64,000 bases of DNA, taken from positions 88,970,001 through 89,034,000 of the forward strand of contig JBITNC010000001.1 of assembly GCA_050084985.1 (NCBI GenBank). Reading direction: 5' to 3'. Of this stretch, positions 22,601 to 34,151 are shown piece after piece. Every line of letters starts with the position of its first letter. Position 1 is the first letter of the stretch. Both the position numbers and the translations under genes were made by a program. The stretch is from Nageia nagi. Taxonomy: Eukaryota; Pinophyta. The notes beneath the pieces were generated by a model. The model ran no database searches, was not told the DNA's origin, and saw only the letters and a program-made list of their open reading frames with translations.

Positions 22601-22705
22601 TTCTTATTGAATCTATTGTAATTTCCTTCTTCTTAATAAATTTGTTGAACTTTTATTTGGTTTGTATACTTTGTTTATACATTCTTTTGTTTAGTAAATT
22701 TTTAT
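22601..22705. other. Junction between C (plus) and BE (minus)
   Basis: About 100 bp that I cannot assign firmly. It lies between the last copia tail of C and the first recognisable minus-strand gag/knuckle sequence of BE. The 3'UTR, polypurine tract and 3' LTR of C should be here and are absent, so a deletion of at least 1.2 kb is likely. Confidence 0.5.
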
Positions 22706-23608
22706 TCCCTTTTAAGTTTTTTACATTTCCATTACTCTTGTTATTTTTTTCTCTTTTTTTTGTAGCAATCAAATTCTTTGTGACCTTGGATGCCATAAAA
22801 GTTATAATTTCCATCAAACTTTACCTTAAGATTTGGTTTGCTTACCTTGCTTTTTTCCATTTTTTTGCTTGAAGTAGTTGTTGTTTCCATTGTTGTTGTT
22901 ATTTTTTTTCTAAAATTTTTTGAAAGAAGAATGATAAGATTTATTATGATGATTGAATTTCTTCTTTAAAAAAGTTTTGGTTGCTCTTAGAGCAACATTA
23001 TTATCCTTTAGAGAAGAGATCAGAATCTTTTTGTTAAGAGTTTTTTCATGCTTCAAAAGAAGCCTTGAAAAGTTCATAAGGGAAAAGAATTTTTCTTCAT
23101 CATCAAGCCTAATATCAATTACTATCATAAATTTACCAAAATTTGAAGAAATATTTTGAAGAATTATGAAGATCATGAACTCATTGTTGATCCAATTACA
23201 CCCACAAGCAACAAGTTGGGTCCTAAGATCAATTATTTTATTTAAGTAGATGGAAATATTTTTGTTTTCCCTTTGACGAGATTGAAATAACTTTTGAAGA
23301 ATAATGAACTTTCTTGAGAACTTAGATCCATGGTAAATGTTCTTAAGCTTATCACAAGCTTCCTTTATTGAGGTTGAGGATAAAATCATAAGAAGCACAT
23401 CATCTGGCACTACACAAAAAATCATGGAGGTTGCCAATTCAATATTCATATTGTATGCTTCAAGTGCCTTCTCATTTGTAAGAGCAACAAGGTTCTCATT
23501 AATTATTTATCAAAGCTTCTTTGCCTATAATTCAACTCTCATCCAAGGTTCTTAAATACTAAAGTTAGAACCGTTGAGAATGTGCTTGGGTAAAAAGGTG
23601 TCTCCCAT
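22706..23608 (-). pseudogene. Decayed gag of element BE
   Basis: Minus strand, start codon at 23608-23606 in the context TTGTGTAGCAA-ATG. The gag reads through 'KHIL', 'ELATSMI', 'DDVLLMI' and 'SKFSRKF', closely matching the gag of D. The longest clean stretch is 179 codons (23449-22910). Stops occur at Trp and Gln positions near the N-terminus. The zinc-knuckle zone follows to about 22706, where the copy breaks off at element C. Confidence 0.85.
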
Positions 23609-26340
23609 TTGCTACACAAGAATGTGAAAGTGTTAATCTTTATAAGAATGTATTTTAAAAATAACATTTTAATTATTCATACATGTTTTAGATTTATACT
23701 AGTAAATCATCCATGTTAAGTTTAGATAAAAGGACATGCTTAATTGTTAAACAAAGTTTACATGTGCAAATATTTATAGAAACTCATAAATAACCCAAGT
23801 ACCCAATACTTTTTTCATCATCAAGAATCATAAATGTAGAGTGATATTGTTGGGGCTTGTTTCTTGTCTAAAATTAAGCCTTCACTTGTATGCCAATAAG
23901 GTGGATCCTAGGTACTACTAATTCTTAACCAATTCACCTTAAGTAGTAATATAATCTCACAAAGAGGAGTACTTACTATTTTTTAAGGTTATGATGTATA
24001 TTGGATAGGCCAAATTATTAATCTTAATTAGATTTTAAGTTGTCCTTATAGGTTATTAAGATAATCTTTGAATCAGCATGCGAACATATGGTATCACTAC
24101 ACACATGCTTGTCCACCTATTGAAGTTATATCTAGACCAACAAAGGATTTAAGGGTAATTAAAAAGTATAAACTTTTCACCATTTGGATTGTTAGACTAA
24201 AGGCTCTAGTTTGCCTATCCTCATCTCATAGCTCCTTAAACAAGTTATGTTGCAAAATGTACATGCAGATGTGTTAATTTTAGGAGGATGCTTAATCAAT
24301 GTTTATGATTTTTACATAAGTAAATAAAGCAAAAATGTGAAATATGAAGTAAAATGCAAAAATGAAACATCATCCATTTGTAACTTGGAACCTAAGAGTC
24401 CAATGGGTTTTATTTACTAACCCCTGAATGACATCTTTACATAAATCCATATTTTGCATAAACACGCATTATTTCCATAGTTTGCATAAGTTCATTCATT
24501 AACTTTGCATAAGGAATAAAGATAAATACTTAGCATGCATCATGTCCAAGTCCATATTTGCATAAAGATTTTACAAACACTTAAAATCTATGCAATATGA
24601 GGATCTAAGAAATTCAAAGTAACAGACATGCAACTTTGACATAAGGATCTAAAATATTTTAAGTAAAAAAAATTCACATAAAATTTTTTCCTCTTTTTAC
24701 TTAAAAACATGATCCCTTAAGAAAATGATAACATTAAAAAAATACCTCTTTTACTTAAGTAATATGAGAAGGTAAAATTCTGCTTTATGTAAGTTGCAAC
24801 TTACTAAAGAGATTCAAGTAGCTAAAGTAGGATCCCTTGATAATTTGTCTCCCCTTTTTTTGTTAAGGCTAAAAAATACTTTCAAAGTACTTAAGGAAAA
24901 GATAACCTTAAAAATTCTTCCTCTAACACTTTAAACATTTAGAGAGATCTTTTAGAAAGTACTAACACTATTAAATCAAGCGTTTATTTAAAGCTTTGAA
25001 AAATGCCAAAAAAATAAAGGATAAGCAATTTAAAAAAAAAAAAAATTTAAAGACTTGGTAAATTTAAAAAAAAATGCATTTAGAAGGAATGATGACAAAA
25101 AAATAATCATAACCAAGCATTAAATTTGAATTTAGAGTTTACTCCAAATCTAAAAAAAAAATTTACTTCCTTCACACTCCAATGAATAATAGATTCATTA
25201 AATACTCTAAGTTGAAGAGGATAAGTTACTTATCAAGGGAGGAAAAAAATTATGAGAGCAACTCCAAAAATTAAGGTGTATGGTCACCCACTAAGAAATT
25301 AAAGTGAGTAGGTAGAAATAAAGCAATAAACAACAACAACAAAAATTGCAAGGGTGAGAGTGGGCCGCATAGAGGGTGAGGGTCAAGCGCATAGAGAGGA
25401 AGTTTGTGAGGACCTAAGTGGGCTACGAGGTCATGAAAGAAGGTCATGTGAGGTAAAATAAGAGATGACATGTAAGGTGAAACAAGAGTACCATTAAAGC
25501 TTAGATAAGATACCCCCTTTTTACTATCACCAATCTGAACAAGAAAGCCTAAATGGCAGCTAGTGCTCCAATCTCAATGAGAGTAGTAGTGCTAAAGTTG
25601 GCTAGGATAGGAATTAGTTATGCAAGGGAGAACTGCAAAGTAAAAAAAAAGGGCATGAGTGGAAAGGAGAGGTGGTGATGGAATGGTTGGCGATCAGTGG
25701 AGGGGTTGAGCTGGTCTAAGGCACCAATTTTAGGTCTAAAAGGAGGCACCCAAAGGCCAAGCTGGCAAAGATCCAAAAAAGGCCACCTCTTCTTCTACTT
25801 TGAAATAATAAAAAAAACTTTTTTTTATTTGCAAAATATTAGGTATATGTTGTTTTTATTTATTTTAAGAATAAAAAACAATTCTTTATTACTCTTAAAA
25901 AATTCAAACTTTGTATATAATAAAAAATACAAACTTCTTATATAAATTTTATTATAAAAGAAGGATAAGAGCTTCCTCTTTTATTCAATAATAAATAGCT
26001 TATAAGAGAAAAAAATTATTGTAATTTTCATATACTAACTTCCTTAGTAAAAAATAAGAATATGTTAAGTAATTTGGAAAAAAAAATGCAATTAACACAA
26101 GAAGTTAGTATAAGAAAAAAAAATGCATCATATTACTATTTCAACCATAGTTTGCAAAAAATGAACTAACATATGTCATAAGGTATGTTAGTATCATTAA
26201 TGAAATCATCCAAAAAGAAATAACCAATAAGGAAGGAATTTATATCTTCTCTTAGTTTTACCTCAACAAGATCTCAAAAATGAAGGAAGAAGATCTCTAA
26301 AATGTTCGAGAGGAACCTTCAAACTAGCTCTAATACCAAA
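23609..26340 (-). other. Leader and PBS of element BE
   Basis: Read from 26340 leftward: PBS TGGTATTAGAGC (26338-26327), 5'-splice-like GAGGTAAAAC near 26259, an AT-rich stretch, a pyrimidine-rich cassette on the element strand (about 25260-25800, seen as G/A-rich on plus), an AT-rich part with GCATG words, the conserved family block (about 24130-23870), and the acceptor-like TTGTGTAG just before gag. Short frames in the cassette show no domain. Confidence 0.75.
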
Positions 26341-26841
26341 TGAAGGGATTGAACTATAACTAATACAATCCTAAACTCCCAATATTATGTGAAATCTCTC
26401 TCAAACAACAAAATACTAAAGCATAAGAAATCTCACAAAGTGACTCAAAATATAAAGTGGTTCCTCCAACTAGGAGTGCATTCACTAACTAGATCTTACT
26501 TCATTCGCAAAGATAACTCTTACAATCCTCTTAACTTCATCTCCTAAACACTATCCTAGAGTATAACTTTACTTCATACATTGGTGAATGATCACAAAAA
26601 GAGGGCCTTATATTTATAAGCCAAAATCCCCCTTTGGATCACCCTTTTAACTATTCTACAAAGGCATGACATGCTACTCCCTTTTACCTAAGGGGCATGC
26701 TCATAACATGGAGTGTAGGACAAGTTACATTATCATATTCACTTAAATATTTAAGGTATCTAGTGATACCATTAAGTATTAGTGAATTTACAAAGAGGAT
26801 TATTACAAAACCTTTACAATAATGCATTATACATTCCAACA
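26341..26841 (-). repeat. 5' LTR of element BE (501 bp)
   Basis: On plus it runs TGAAGGGATT...CATTCCAACA, i.e. the inverted form of the A-type LTR. U3 dyad at about 26746-26780, TATA-like box near 26610. The PBS complement lies two bases to its left. The five bases outside (26842-26846) are TGTAT. The matching 3' LTR is not in the window. Confidence 0.9.
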
Positions 26842-27220
26842 TGTATGTCCCCAATCATAATGGTTGTAGACAAATGTGTTTGTCCTTGTTTACACCTTAT
26901 TGTTTGATAATGGATCCATATGTGTTTGTCTTGATCCTTTGTTGGTCGTGATAATTCCCAATCATTTCCATGGAAGTTACTCTTAAGGGGATAACTTCTA
27001 AAACCTTATTTTGTTATTAGTTTGATGTAATAGTAAATGAACAAGTCCTTACCACACAAAAATAAAATAGTGGTAAATACCCAAGCTAGTACCACATGAA
27101 GAAATAAGGATGGTAAATGTCAAGACATTACCACTTGAGATGAGTGAGTCCATTGTTGCTGACAAAGTAATCATGTTGATGTAATGACACAATCTAGGGA
27201 TTTTTCATTAAGAGGGGGAG
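26842..27220 (+). other. 3'-terminal internal region of another LTR element (F)
   Basis: Non-coding. Contains three degenerate 40-bp direct repeats (27031, 27071, 27111; TGGTAAATACCCAAG type) and ends in the polypurine tract AGAGGGGGAG (27211-27220) right before a TGTTAG LTR start. The arrangement is that of the end of a copia internal region. Lineage is unclear. Confidence 0.55.
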
Positions 27221-28330
27221 TGTTAGAGATATTATTATTATTGTAATAAATTGAGAAGTATATCAACAAATATTTATGACCATCATACATGTGTTGTCTA
27301 GTTATTATGTTATAACAACTTGGTTAAGTTGTTATATATTCTTACCATGTATCTCCTTGGTTAAATACAAAGCAATACATTGTGATTATTAATGTGCTCC
27401 AATACAAAAATTATATGGAATAAGAAAGTTAATCATTTTTATATTAAGCATTACAAATTGATAAATTATAAGTTAAATGTTAAAGTCATATATTTTAAAA
27501 TATATATATATATATAATTATAATGTACATAACAAAAGTAATGTAAGAGATAACAATGGCATCACAATATTTTCTTGTATAGGTGCATAAGTTTTATTTG
27601 AATTCTCTAAGAATATTATTTTTTCCTTTTATAAGTGCTCACTATTTGTCCAATGTTACATAATATAATGCAAAAATAATATTCTTTCAAATGTTCAAAC
27701 TTCACAATCATTGCATTTGCTTACAATAATATTTATAAAAACATCATGGTATTTAAGCTTATTTTAGAAAATTAATAATATTTTAATATACAAGTAAATA
27801 TTATCTACATATGTATGATGGTACATTATATATTCAAGATATATGAATCTATAATCAATAATGTGTGTATTTTAGAATGAAGTGTGTCAACCCTCAAGAT
27901 GTGGCATGATAGAGAGTGGATTGGATTAGATCTACAATAAGCCTCAATAAGATGTTCAATGCCCATAATTATGCTAGTCTATCCCAATATTTGTTGCTTT
28001 ATTTACTTAATAATGATGGTGTCTATGTGTTTGTGTGTGTAGGCCTAGATGCACCTAGCACAACGTATGTCATGTATAGGTGATGTGACCTATACATAAA
28101 AGTGCATTGCAATTACTGCCCATCATCCCCACTATATGGGAGGAGGTAGGAGGTGCTTCCATGTCACCACAACACTACCCTATATAAGGGATGGGATATG
28201 AGTGACATGGAAGGGGAGACCGAACCCACTCCTAATGGAGGGTCCCTCAAGTGTTGTGCTTTAGATGAACTATACTATATAATTTGACTATAGATTGGGG
28301 GCACAACATGTAAGGTTGCGAACCCACCAC
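27221..28330 (+). repeat. Candidate LTR of element F (right end uncertain)
   Basis: Starts TGTTAGAGATATT after a purine tract, so the left border is well supported. There is a TATA-like CTATATAAGG near 28182. I cannot find the CA end, a PBS, or a second copy. The right limit given is only the place where C-rich sequence stops before AT-rich DNA. A decayed gag starts 470 bp further on. Confidence 0.4.
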
Positions 28331-28796
28331 ATATCCTCTTTAAAATTTAAATAAGTTAAAGTTTTTTAAATTAAAAAAAAATGTTTTAAAGTTTTTTCTT
28401 ATATACAAATAAATAATTTGTATATAAAATGTTATAATTTCTAATTTATTTTCTATTTCAAATTTGAAAATTTAGAAAACTCTATTTTGTTTAAATTTTA
28501 TAACAAATTTGTTACCTTCTTTTACCAATCTAAAACATATGTTAAATTTGACTCTATGTAATGTTTTGTGTTTTTCCATATAAATTTTGGATAGCAAATT
28601 TCAATATTTTAAGTTTTTACCAATATAAAATGTGTTAATTTAACTCTATGTAATTTTTTAATTTTTTCATACAAATTTCATTCAACAATTAAGGGTCATT
28701 ATTTTTATGAAGTTAATTTTTCACATATGTAAATGCTTAAAAAAAATCATTTCATTTATTATTTGAAAGGATATTAGCTTATTTCATCTTCAAAAT
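28331..28796 (+). other. AT-rich spacer before gag of F
   Basis: Non-coding, T- and A-run-rich DNA, probably the leader of the gag remnant that follows. No PBS or splice-like ends that I can defend. Confidence 0.4.
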
Positions 28797-29780
28797 ATGT
28801 CTTATAATGATACCATTAGTTTTGTTGCTAAGCATATTCTTGAAGGGTCAAACTTTGGTAAATGGGATCATAGGATATAAACAAAGTATTAAGCTAGGTA
28901 GTTATGAAAGGTTGTAAGTAAAGAAGAAACACAACCTTAAAATGGCAAAGCTCTTGAACTATGGAACTTAAAAAAGCAACACGATATATTTATGTTGTTT
29001 AGATCGGTTAATGATGATATATTGATTTATATCTCTAGTTTTATATTTACATATAATACATGGGATGAAATAAAAAAACATGTTTAGAGGTTCAAACATG
29101 GGCAAGAAGTTCTCCTTACTCTCTATGCTATTTAATATTAAAATGGAACCCATGAAGGAGTTATGTTTTTTAGCTAAAATGATATAAATTAGGACTCAAC
29201 ATATTTAGCTTATGAATGTGAATGGGTAAACGAAATTTAGCTATAAAATTCAAATATTTTTTTTGTAAATATGCACAATACATGATTTGATTAAGAAGAT
29301 ATTCTTCCAAGTCTTGATACGCTCTCCAATATTCGAGTTCAACATGAAGAAACTTTAAAGATTAAGAATAGCACAAATGTTAATCAAAGTAAGGAATCTA
29401 CAACCTTAGCTATTACCTTAAATGTTGAAAAGAGTGACAATCCTAAAAAGTTCAATAAGAACAATAATTACAAGAATAAATGTGATGGAAATTCCTTCAA
29501 AAATAAGTTTGAGAAAAAAGGTAAAGAGTACCGATCCAAAGTTTAGTGGCAATTACAATTTTTATTGCATTTTTGGTCATAGAAAATATTTTCTATAACA
29601 AGAAGAATGCTTCTAAAAAGGTAAAAGGTATTAAGGGAGGGAAAAATCTTAATATGAAGAAAATAATGATAATGTTCCTTTCTAAGTTATTTATATTTAT
29701 TATGAGTTCCTTTTTTCATTTCTTGATTGAATATAAGAAAATAATGATAATGTGCCCTTCTAAGTTTGAATCTAAGTAAA
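28797..29780 (+). pseudogene. Decayed copia gag of a different lineage (F)
   Basis: ATG at 28797. Reads a copia gag beginning with 'AKHILEGSNFGKWD', then 'LFRSVNDDIL', 'TWDEIKKHV', and a degraded zinc knuckle near 29560 ('CIFGH'). It differs clearly from the gag of A-D, and its stops are mostly at Gln/Trp positions. After about 29780 no protease can be found, and repeats and a LINE follow. Confidence 0.7.
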
Positions 29781-30384
29781 ATAGGCTTAATAAATTTTCC
29801 CTAAGGGGAGAAATGCATAATTTTTTATTTACATTTTTATGCATATTGTGCATGATGGAAAATATTTTAAGCCTTTATTTGTTTGATAATTAAAATTTAT
29901 TTATTTATCTATGTTGATGATTGCTTATTTGATATATTTGTATTAATGGATGTTTCTTGATGAATTTTTAACCCATGTATATTTGTATACATGTTGATGG
30001 ATGACTATTTGATAAATATATTTATATATTTGTTTATTTCCATGATGATGGACGATTAGTTGCCACATAGCTTATTTCCATGATAATGGATGTTTGTTTG
30101 ACAAATAGTTCATTTCCATGATGATATATGTTTGTTTGCCACATATATTGATATATCCATGATTAATGGTGATTGGTAATGAAATTTTGTATCCATAATT
30201 AATAAATAAATACCACTTATTTCCACAATATTGGAATTCATATGATTACTAACTTTATATAATGTATTATTTTGTGGATCCATGATTATGGATGGATTAT
30301 GCCCTTTGCCACACAACTTGGAGTTTCATGCTATTTTGAAGATATTATTGCCAATGAGAGATCACTGAGATCACTCTTATTTTT
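29781..30384. repeat. Degenerate ~38-bp tandem repeats
   Basis: Units with TTATTTCCATGATGATGGA and TTTGACAAATA, clearest at 30033, 30071 and 30109 (38-bp steps), with weaker related units from about 29890 and to 30320 (CCATGATTATGGATGG). No coding signal. They lie where protease would be expected after the gag of F. Confidence 0.6.
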
Positions 30385-30637
30385 AATTAGTTCTTTTTTT
30401 TTAATTAAATGACTAATATTATATTAATATTGCCTAATCATACAAAAATAAGGGTGGATGTGCAAAGGCATAGCCCATAAGAAAAATGGAAACTATAGTT
30501 TATAACAAGTCCATAACCCAATAAGGGGATCGAACATCACAAACAAAACATGAAAATATTTTATGGGGGAATTAAACAACCACACCCCATCAAAATAGAT
30601 ACATCATAAATTAATTAGTCTCTAGATTCATAATAGG

Positions 30638-31051
30638 TCAAAAATTATCTTCAACAAAAACATAATTCCATCCAATCCTTGCAGAGGAACCTAGAACATT
30701 TGGTGCTGTAGCATTAAATGAGCTGGGATAAGTCCATACTCCATCTGTAGTGACATGGTTATCCATTTTGTTCCAATTATTCTTAGAAATAGGAATGTTC
30801 CATCCATCATTAGGAAGATCTCCCCAACCTGAGCTAGAGTTATGCTCATGAATAGAGGGTTGGGAATTCCTTTTCTCAGTGTATAGATGACAATTATATG
30901 ATAGAGTTTGAGACCAATATGTTTTGTGGGGTGGATCAAACCTACAATACTGACCTCTAGAGTGAGCATAGTAGTAGTGAGAGCCTCCCCCTGAAAGGGA
31001 ACTAAGAGGAACATGACTCATAGTGCAAGGATTCATTCCCCAAAACTCCAT
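30638..31051 (-). pseudogene. 137-codon open frame at LINE 3' end, possible RNase H remnant
   Basis: Longest clean frame in the LINE fragment, rich in Trp, Ser, Asn and His. I do not recognise it with certainty. The last third (NHVTTDGVW, then SSFNATA, VLGSSAR) weakly resembles the start of the plant LINE RNase H (RVT_3) fold, where a T-D-G carries the first catalytic Asp, and the position after zf-RVT fits. A second, overlapping frame (31014-30691) is a shadow. Alternatively it is an unrelated chance frame preserved by luck. Confidence 0.35.
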
Positions 31052-31143
31052 AAAAATTTTAAGTTATTGAACTTCAATACAAATTTTTTTCATATGTATA
31101 GTAATTTGCAACCAACAATCATAAAAATATCATATTTATCAAC

Positions 31144-31472
31144 TAAATAGAAAATAGGGTCCACTTAGTGAGGATCAAATATTACCTTATTCCATTTTTT
31201 CATATATGGAACATGGTGCTAATCTTAAATATATTCCAAAATTTAGCCAAGTTATGACTAAATTTGATGGGATCTCCAAGCAACACATACAACTAAGCAA
31301 TATGGTTCAACTAAAAAGAAAGCAAGGTCCACTTGTTGGGGATCAAATATTACCTTTTTTTTTGTAGATATAATAGGGTGCTAATCTTAAATATATTCCA
31401 AACTTCAAGCAAGTTATGACTAAATTGGATAGGATCTCCAAGCAACACATAAGGCAAGTAACATGGTTCAAC
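31144..31472. repeat. Tandem duplication inside the LINE
   Basis: Two adjacent copies, 31144-31311 and 31312-31472, sharing GGATCAAATATTACCTT, GTGCTAATCTTAAATATATT and GATCTCCAAGCAACACAT. They are roughly 80-85% alike by eye. The duplication falls in the segment after zf-RVT. Confidence 0.8.
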
Positions 31473-32830
31473 ATCAAAGGATGAAAAAATTCAAGTTATT
31501 AAGACCAAGCATCAGAGGCTCTACGACATGACCAAAATACATGTAGAAAGTCCTCAAGATCACCTTAAAAAGTATAGGTAGGGTTCTAAATACCTAAATG
31601 AATCATGTGAGGACCAAGAGGTAAGCCTTAATGCAATAAACTCTACATAGAAAAATATTATTTTGGCTCTATGTAAGAATCCCATGTTATTTGAAAATGC
31701 TAGAGCCAATGCAAAGGGGAAGGTACAAGGTCCCACTTATAATTAAGTTTATCAATTATAAGGACATAAGGAGTAAGCCAATTATATCCTAATTTAGTAG
31801 AATAATGAGTCAAATGCAACTTTTTAATCCATGTATAACAAATCCACCATGGCTTATTAAAAGCTTTATGCAACATAAAGCAAAGAGAAAATGGTACATA
31901 ATCAAGAACAATATCATATGTATTTTCATCCTCATTCTTAAGAGCATACTTAAAATAAAATTACTCCGAAGGGATCCAATGTTTAGTGCTAGGAGAGAAG
32001 AAATCCAAGAGGGATGAAATTCTTCTTTTATAAAATCTTTGAGCTCTCACCCATTAAGATTGAGCAAGTGGTGAACCTTGAAAAAAGAAATATTTAAACC
32101 ACCAAATATTTAGATTAGCTAAAGATGCTCATTCTTTCTTATCAAAACATTTCCATGATAACCAAGGCTTAATCTCTTCTTAAGCTTTCCAGTTACTTTA
32201 AACAATAAAGAGCTAGAGATTTTAATATGGATAGGATCTATGAGGATTGATTAAAAAGAGAGACCTTTAAAAACTTTCTTTTTATGGAGTAAACTAAAAA
32301 AGATATAATTACGAAGAAATACCTTCCTTTATTCATTATTAATAATTGCTTTGGAAATCCACTTGGCACCCAAGTCATAATCTTGTCACTGATAATCATA
32401 CATTCCTATGCCTCTATATTGTTTAGGGATATAATATGTCTTAAGTGACCCTATGAAAGATCTTTTAATCATATCCTTTTCCCAAAGGAAGTCTCTTAAG
32501 AGTTTTTAAAGCTTATTATAGCAAGCTTGAGTGGGAAACCAATAGGATGAATAATAAAAATAGTGATAGCTAAGATCTTATAACAAGTTTGAAATTTTTC
32601 AGTTAAGGAAAGTTTTTTTGTTTCCCAATATGATAACTTTTTTCCACCTTTTGAACAACATAATTTCACATTTTGGATAGAGGAACTATAATAGACAAAA
32701 GGGATGCCAAGAAATTTTAACACTTCACCATGTTGAATCCAAGACCAATTAACTTGTGTAAGATACTTTGGTAAAGGCTTTTGAGATTTTCAAAAATAAG
32801 AGGTTTTATTAAAAGAATTTAATGTTTCTA

Positions 32831-33649
32831 GGTTGACTTCATTTTTACTTGAATATTCTTGCACCAATGTCTCCTATTCACTTCATATCTTGTTCATCTA
32901 ATAATATTTAAGTATTTTGCAAGCATTTAGTTGAGCTTTAATGCTCATAATTTGATATTTTTATGCAATGCATAGTCGCCCACATTCTCTAATTTCAATA
33001 TAAAGAGTGTTTCAAGATTCTCGAGAGCTCTCCTTATTCATTAAACATATTTTCATATTTTATCATGTCATGTTATGCCCTATAGTATCTTACAAATCCT
33101 TCCCACTTCATGTTGATGTCATTGCTAACATCATGGATCATATTGCATGACACTTAGTCTATTTTTTATTATGTTGTACCTTAAAAGGATTATTAAGTGT
33201 TACTTGTGCCTTCCCTCTCTATGTTTATATCATCACTCTCATCACCCAACATCTAGTATCTTATTGCCTTATCAAACTTTCATTGAGCTTATGCTGATGT
33301 CACTTATCTTATCACCTGACACTTAGTGCATTTTTTCTTATGCTACACTTCGATAATTTTATTGTTTACATCACCTATACAAAAGTGCGATAGTGCCACT
33401 TTTATTCCTTTTTATAATTCAAATGAATACTTATTGATATCATTGCTTAAAAATTATGGTATTTTGCTTATTTTCTCTATGTCACACTATGGTAATATTT
33501 CTACTAACATCATACGTGCAAAATTGTAACATTACCTTATATCATCCTTGCTACATCACAACATTATAATTACTAACATCGTTAGCTCTAAAGTGCGACA
33601 TTTCACCTTTTTTTCTTCCTTTCATCATGATAAAGCTTCTACTGATATC
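32831..33649. repeat. Unassigned DNA with degenerate ~70-bp tandem repeat
   Basis: No gene. From about 33100 a motif like ACTGATATCATTAG recurs (about 33108, 33292, 33432, 33500, 33572, 33638) with steps near 70 bp or multiples. It is accompanied by AAAGTGCGACA and TATGCTACACT. The repeat is old and patchy. G inserted at its right edge. Confidence 0.5.
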
Positions 33650-33654
33650 ATTAG
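33650..33654. other. Left target-site duplication of G
   Basis: ATTAG, repeated exactly at 57880-57884 on the far side of the outermost LTR pair. This ties the 24-kb nest together as insertions inside one element. Confidence 0.85.
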
Positions 33655-34151
33655 TGAATAATCTAACACTAACAATATAATTCCTAAACAACCAAGATCT
33701 TTTAAAAGCTCACAAACACATCTGAATAACTCATAAAGCAATATCACAACATAAAACAAGATGTAAGTGGTTCCTTCAACTAGGAGTACATCTACTAATT
33801 AAATCTCACTTCATTCACAAACATGAATCTATTATAATTCTTCTAACTTATTTCCTAGACACTATTCTATAGCATAGCTTTACTCTACAAATTGGTGTAT
33901 AATCACAAAGAAAGAGCCTTCTATTTATAGGCCAAAATCTCTCTTTCGATTATCTTTTTATCCAATACACAAAAGCATGACATGCACATCTTTTTACCTA
34001 AAGAGCATGCTCATGACATGGAGTGTAGGACAAGTTACATTATCATATTCCTTTAAATACTTAAGGTATCAAATGATACCCTTAAGTATTAGTAAACTTA
34101 CATAAAATATTATTACATAACCTTTACAATAATGCATTATACATTTCAACA
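33655..34151 (-). repeat. 3' LTR of element G
   Basis: On plus TGAATAATCTAACACT...CATTTCAACA. U3 dyad at about 34056-34090; TATA-like CTATTTATAG near 33931. Followed on plus by CTCCTCCTTAATG, the complement of the polypurine tract. Confidence 0.88.

Larger units (their letters stand above)
10238..22640 (+). mobile_element. Copia element C, 3' LTR missing, hosts element D
   Basis: Plus-strand copia copy: 5' LTR 10238-10707, PBS, leader 10722-11270 continued at 17055-18743, gag-pol 18744 to about 22600. D is inserted in its leader. No polypurine tract or 3' LTR follows the RNase H tail. Instead, about 100 bp later the sequence becomes minus-strand gag of element BE, so the 3' end of C has been deleted. 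The end coordinate is approximate. Confidence 0.85.
8160..26841 (-). mobile_element. Copia element BE, split by insertions of A and C
   Basis: I join two minus-strand remnants into one element. The left part (8160-10237) runs from RT back to protease. The right part (22706-26841) runs from the gag zinc-knuckle region through gag and leader to the 5' LTR. They are collinear and interrupted by element C. The left part stops at the protease active-site region, and the right part resumes roughly 100 bp upstream in element order. The 3' end of BE lies beyond element A, outside the window. The join is an inference from collinearity. No target duplication survives on the right side of C. Confidence 0.65.
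30385..32830 (-). mobile_element. 5'-truncated LINE (L1-type) fragment
   Basis: Minus-strand non-LTR retrotransposon remnant. From 32730 downward it reads the C-terminal part of a plant LINE ORF2 reverse transcriptase: 'FLGIPFVYY', then a 'LSYWETKKLSL.EKFQ.CYKIL' region, 'HPIGFP', and further down (in shifted frames) 'GGIGMYD' and 'GAKWISKAI' type motifs. Next come remnants of the zf-RVT region ('FWSCR') near 31530 and an open frame at 31051-30638. The 3' end is an A-rich tail, seen as a T run near 30387-30397. Frameshifts and stops abound, and the upstream RT core and ORF1 are absent here. Confidence 0.75.

Noticed and set aside
22642-22872. 76-codon plus-strand frame, Phe/Leu-rich
   Set aside because: It covers the C/BE joint and is antisense to the gag zinc-knuckle zone of BE.
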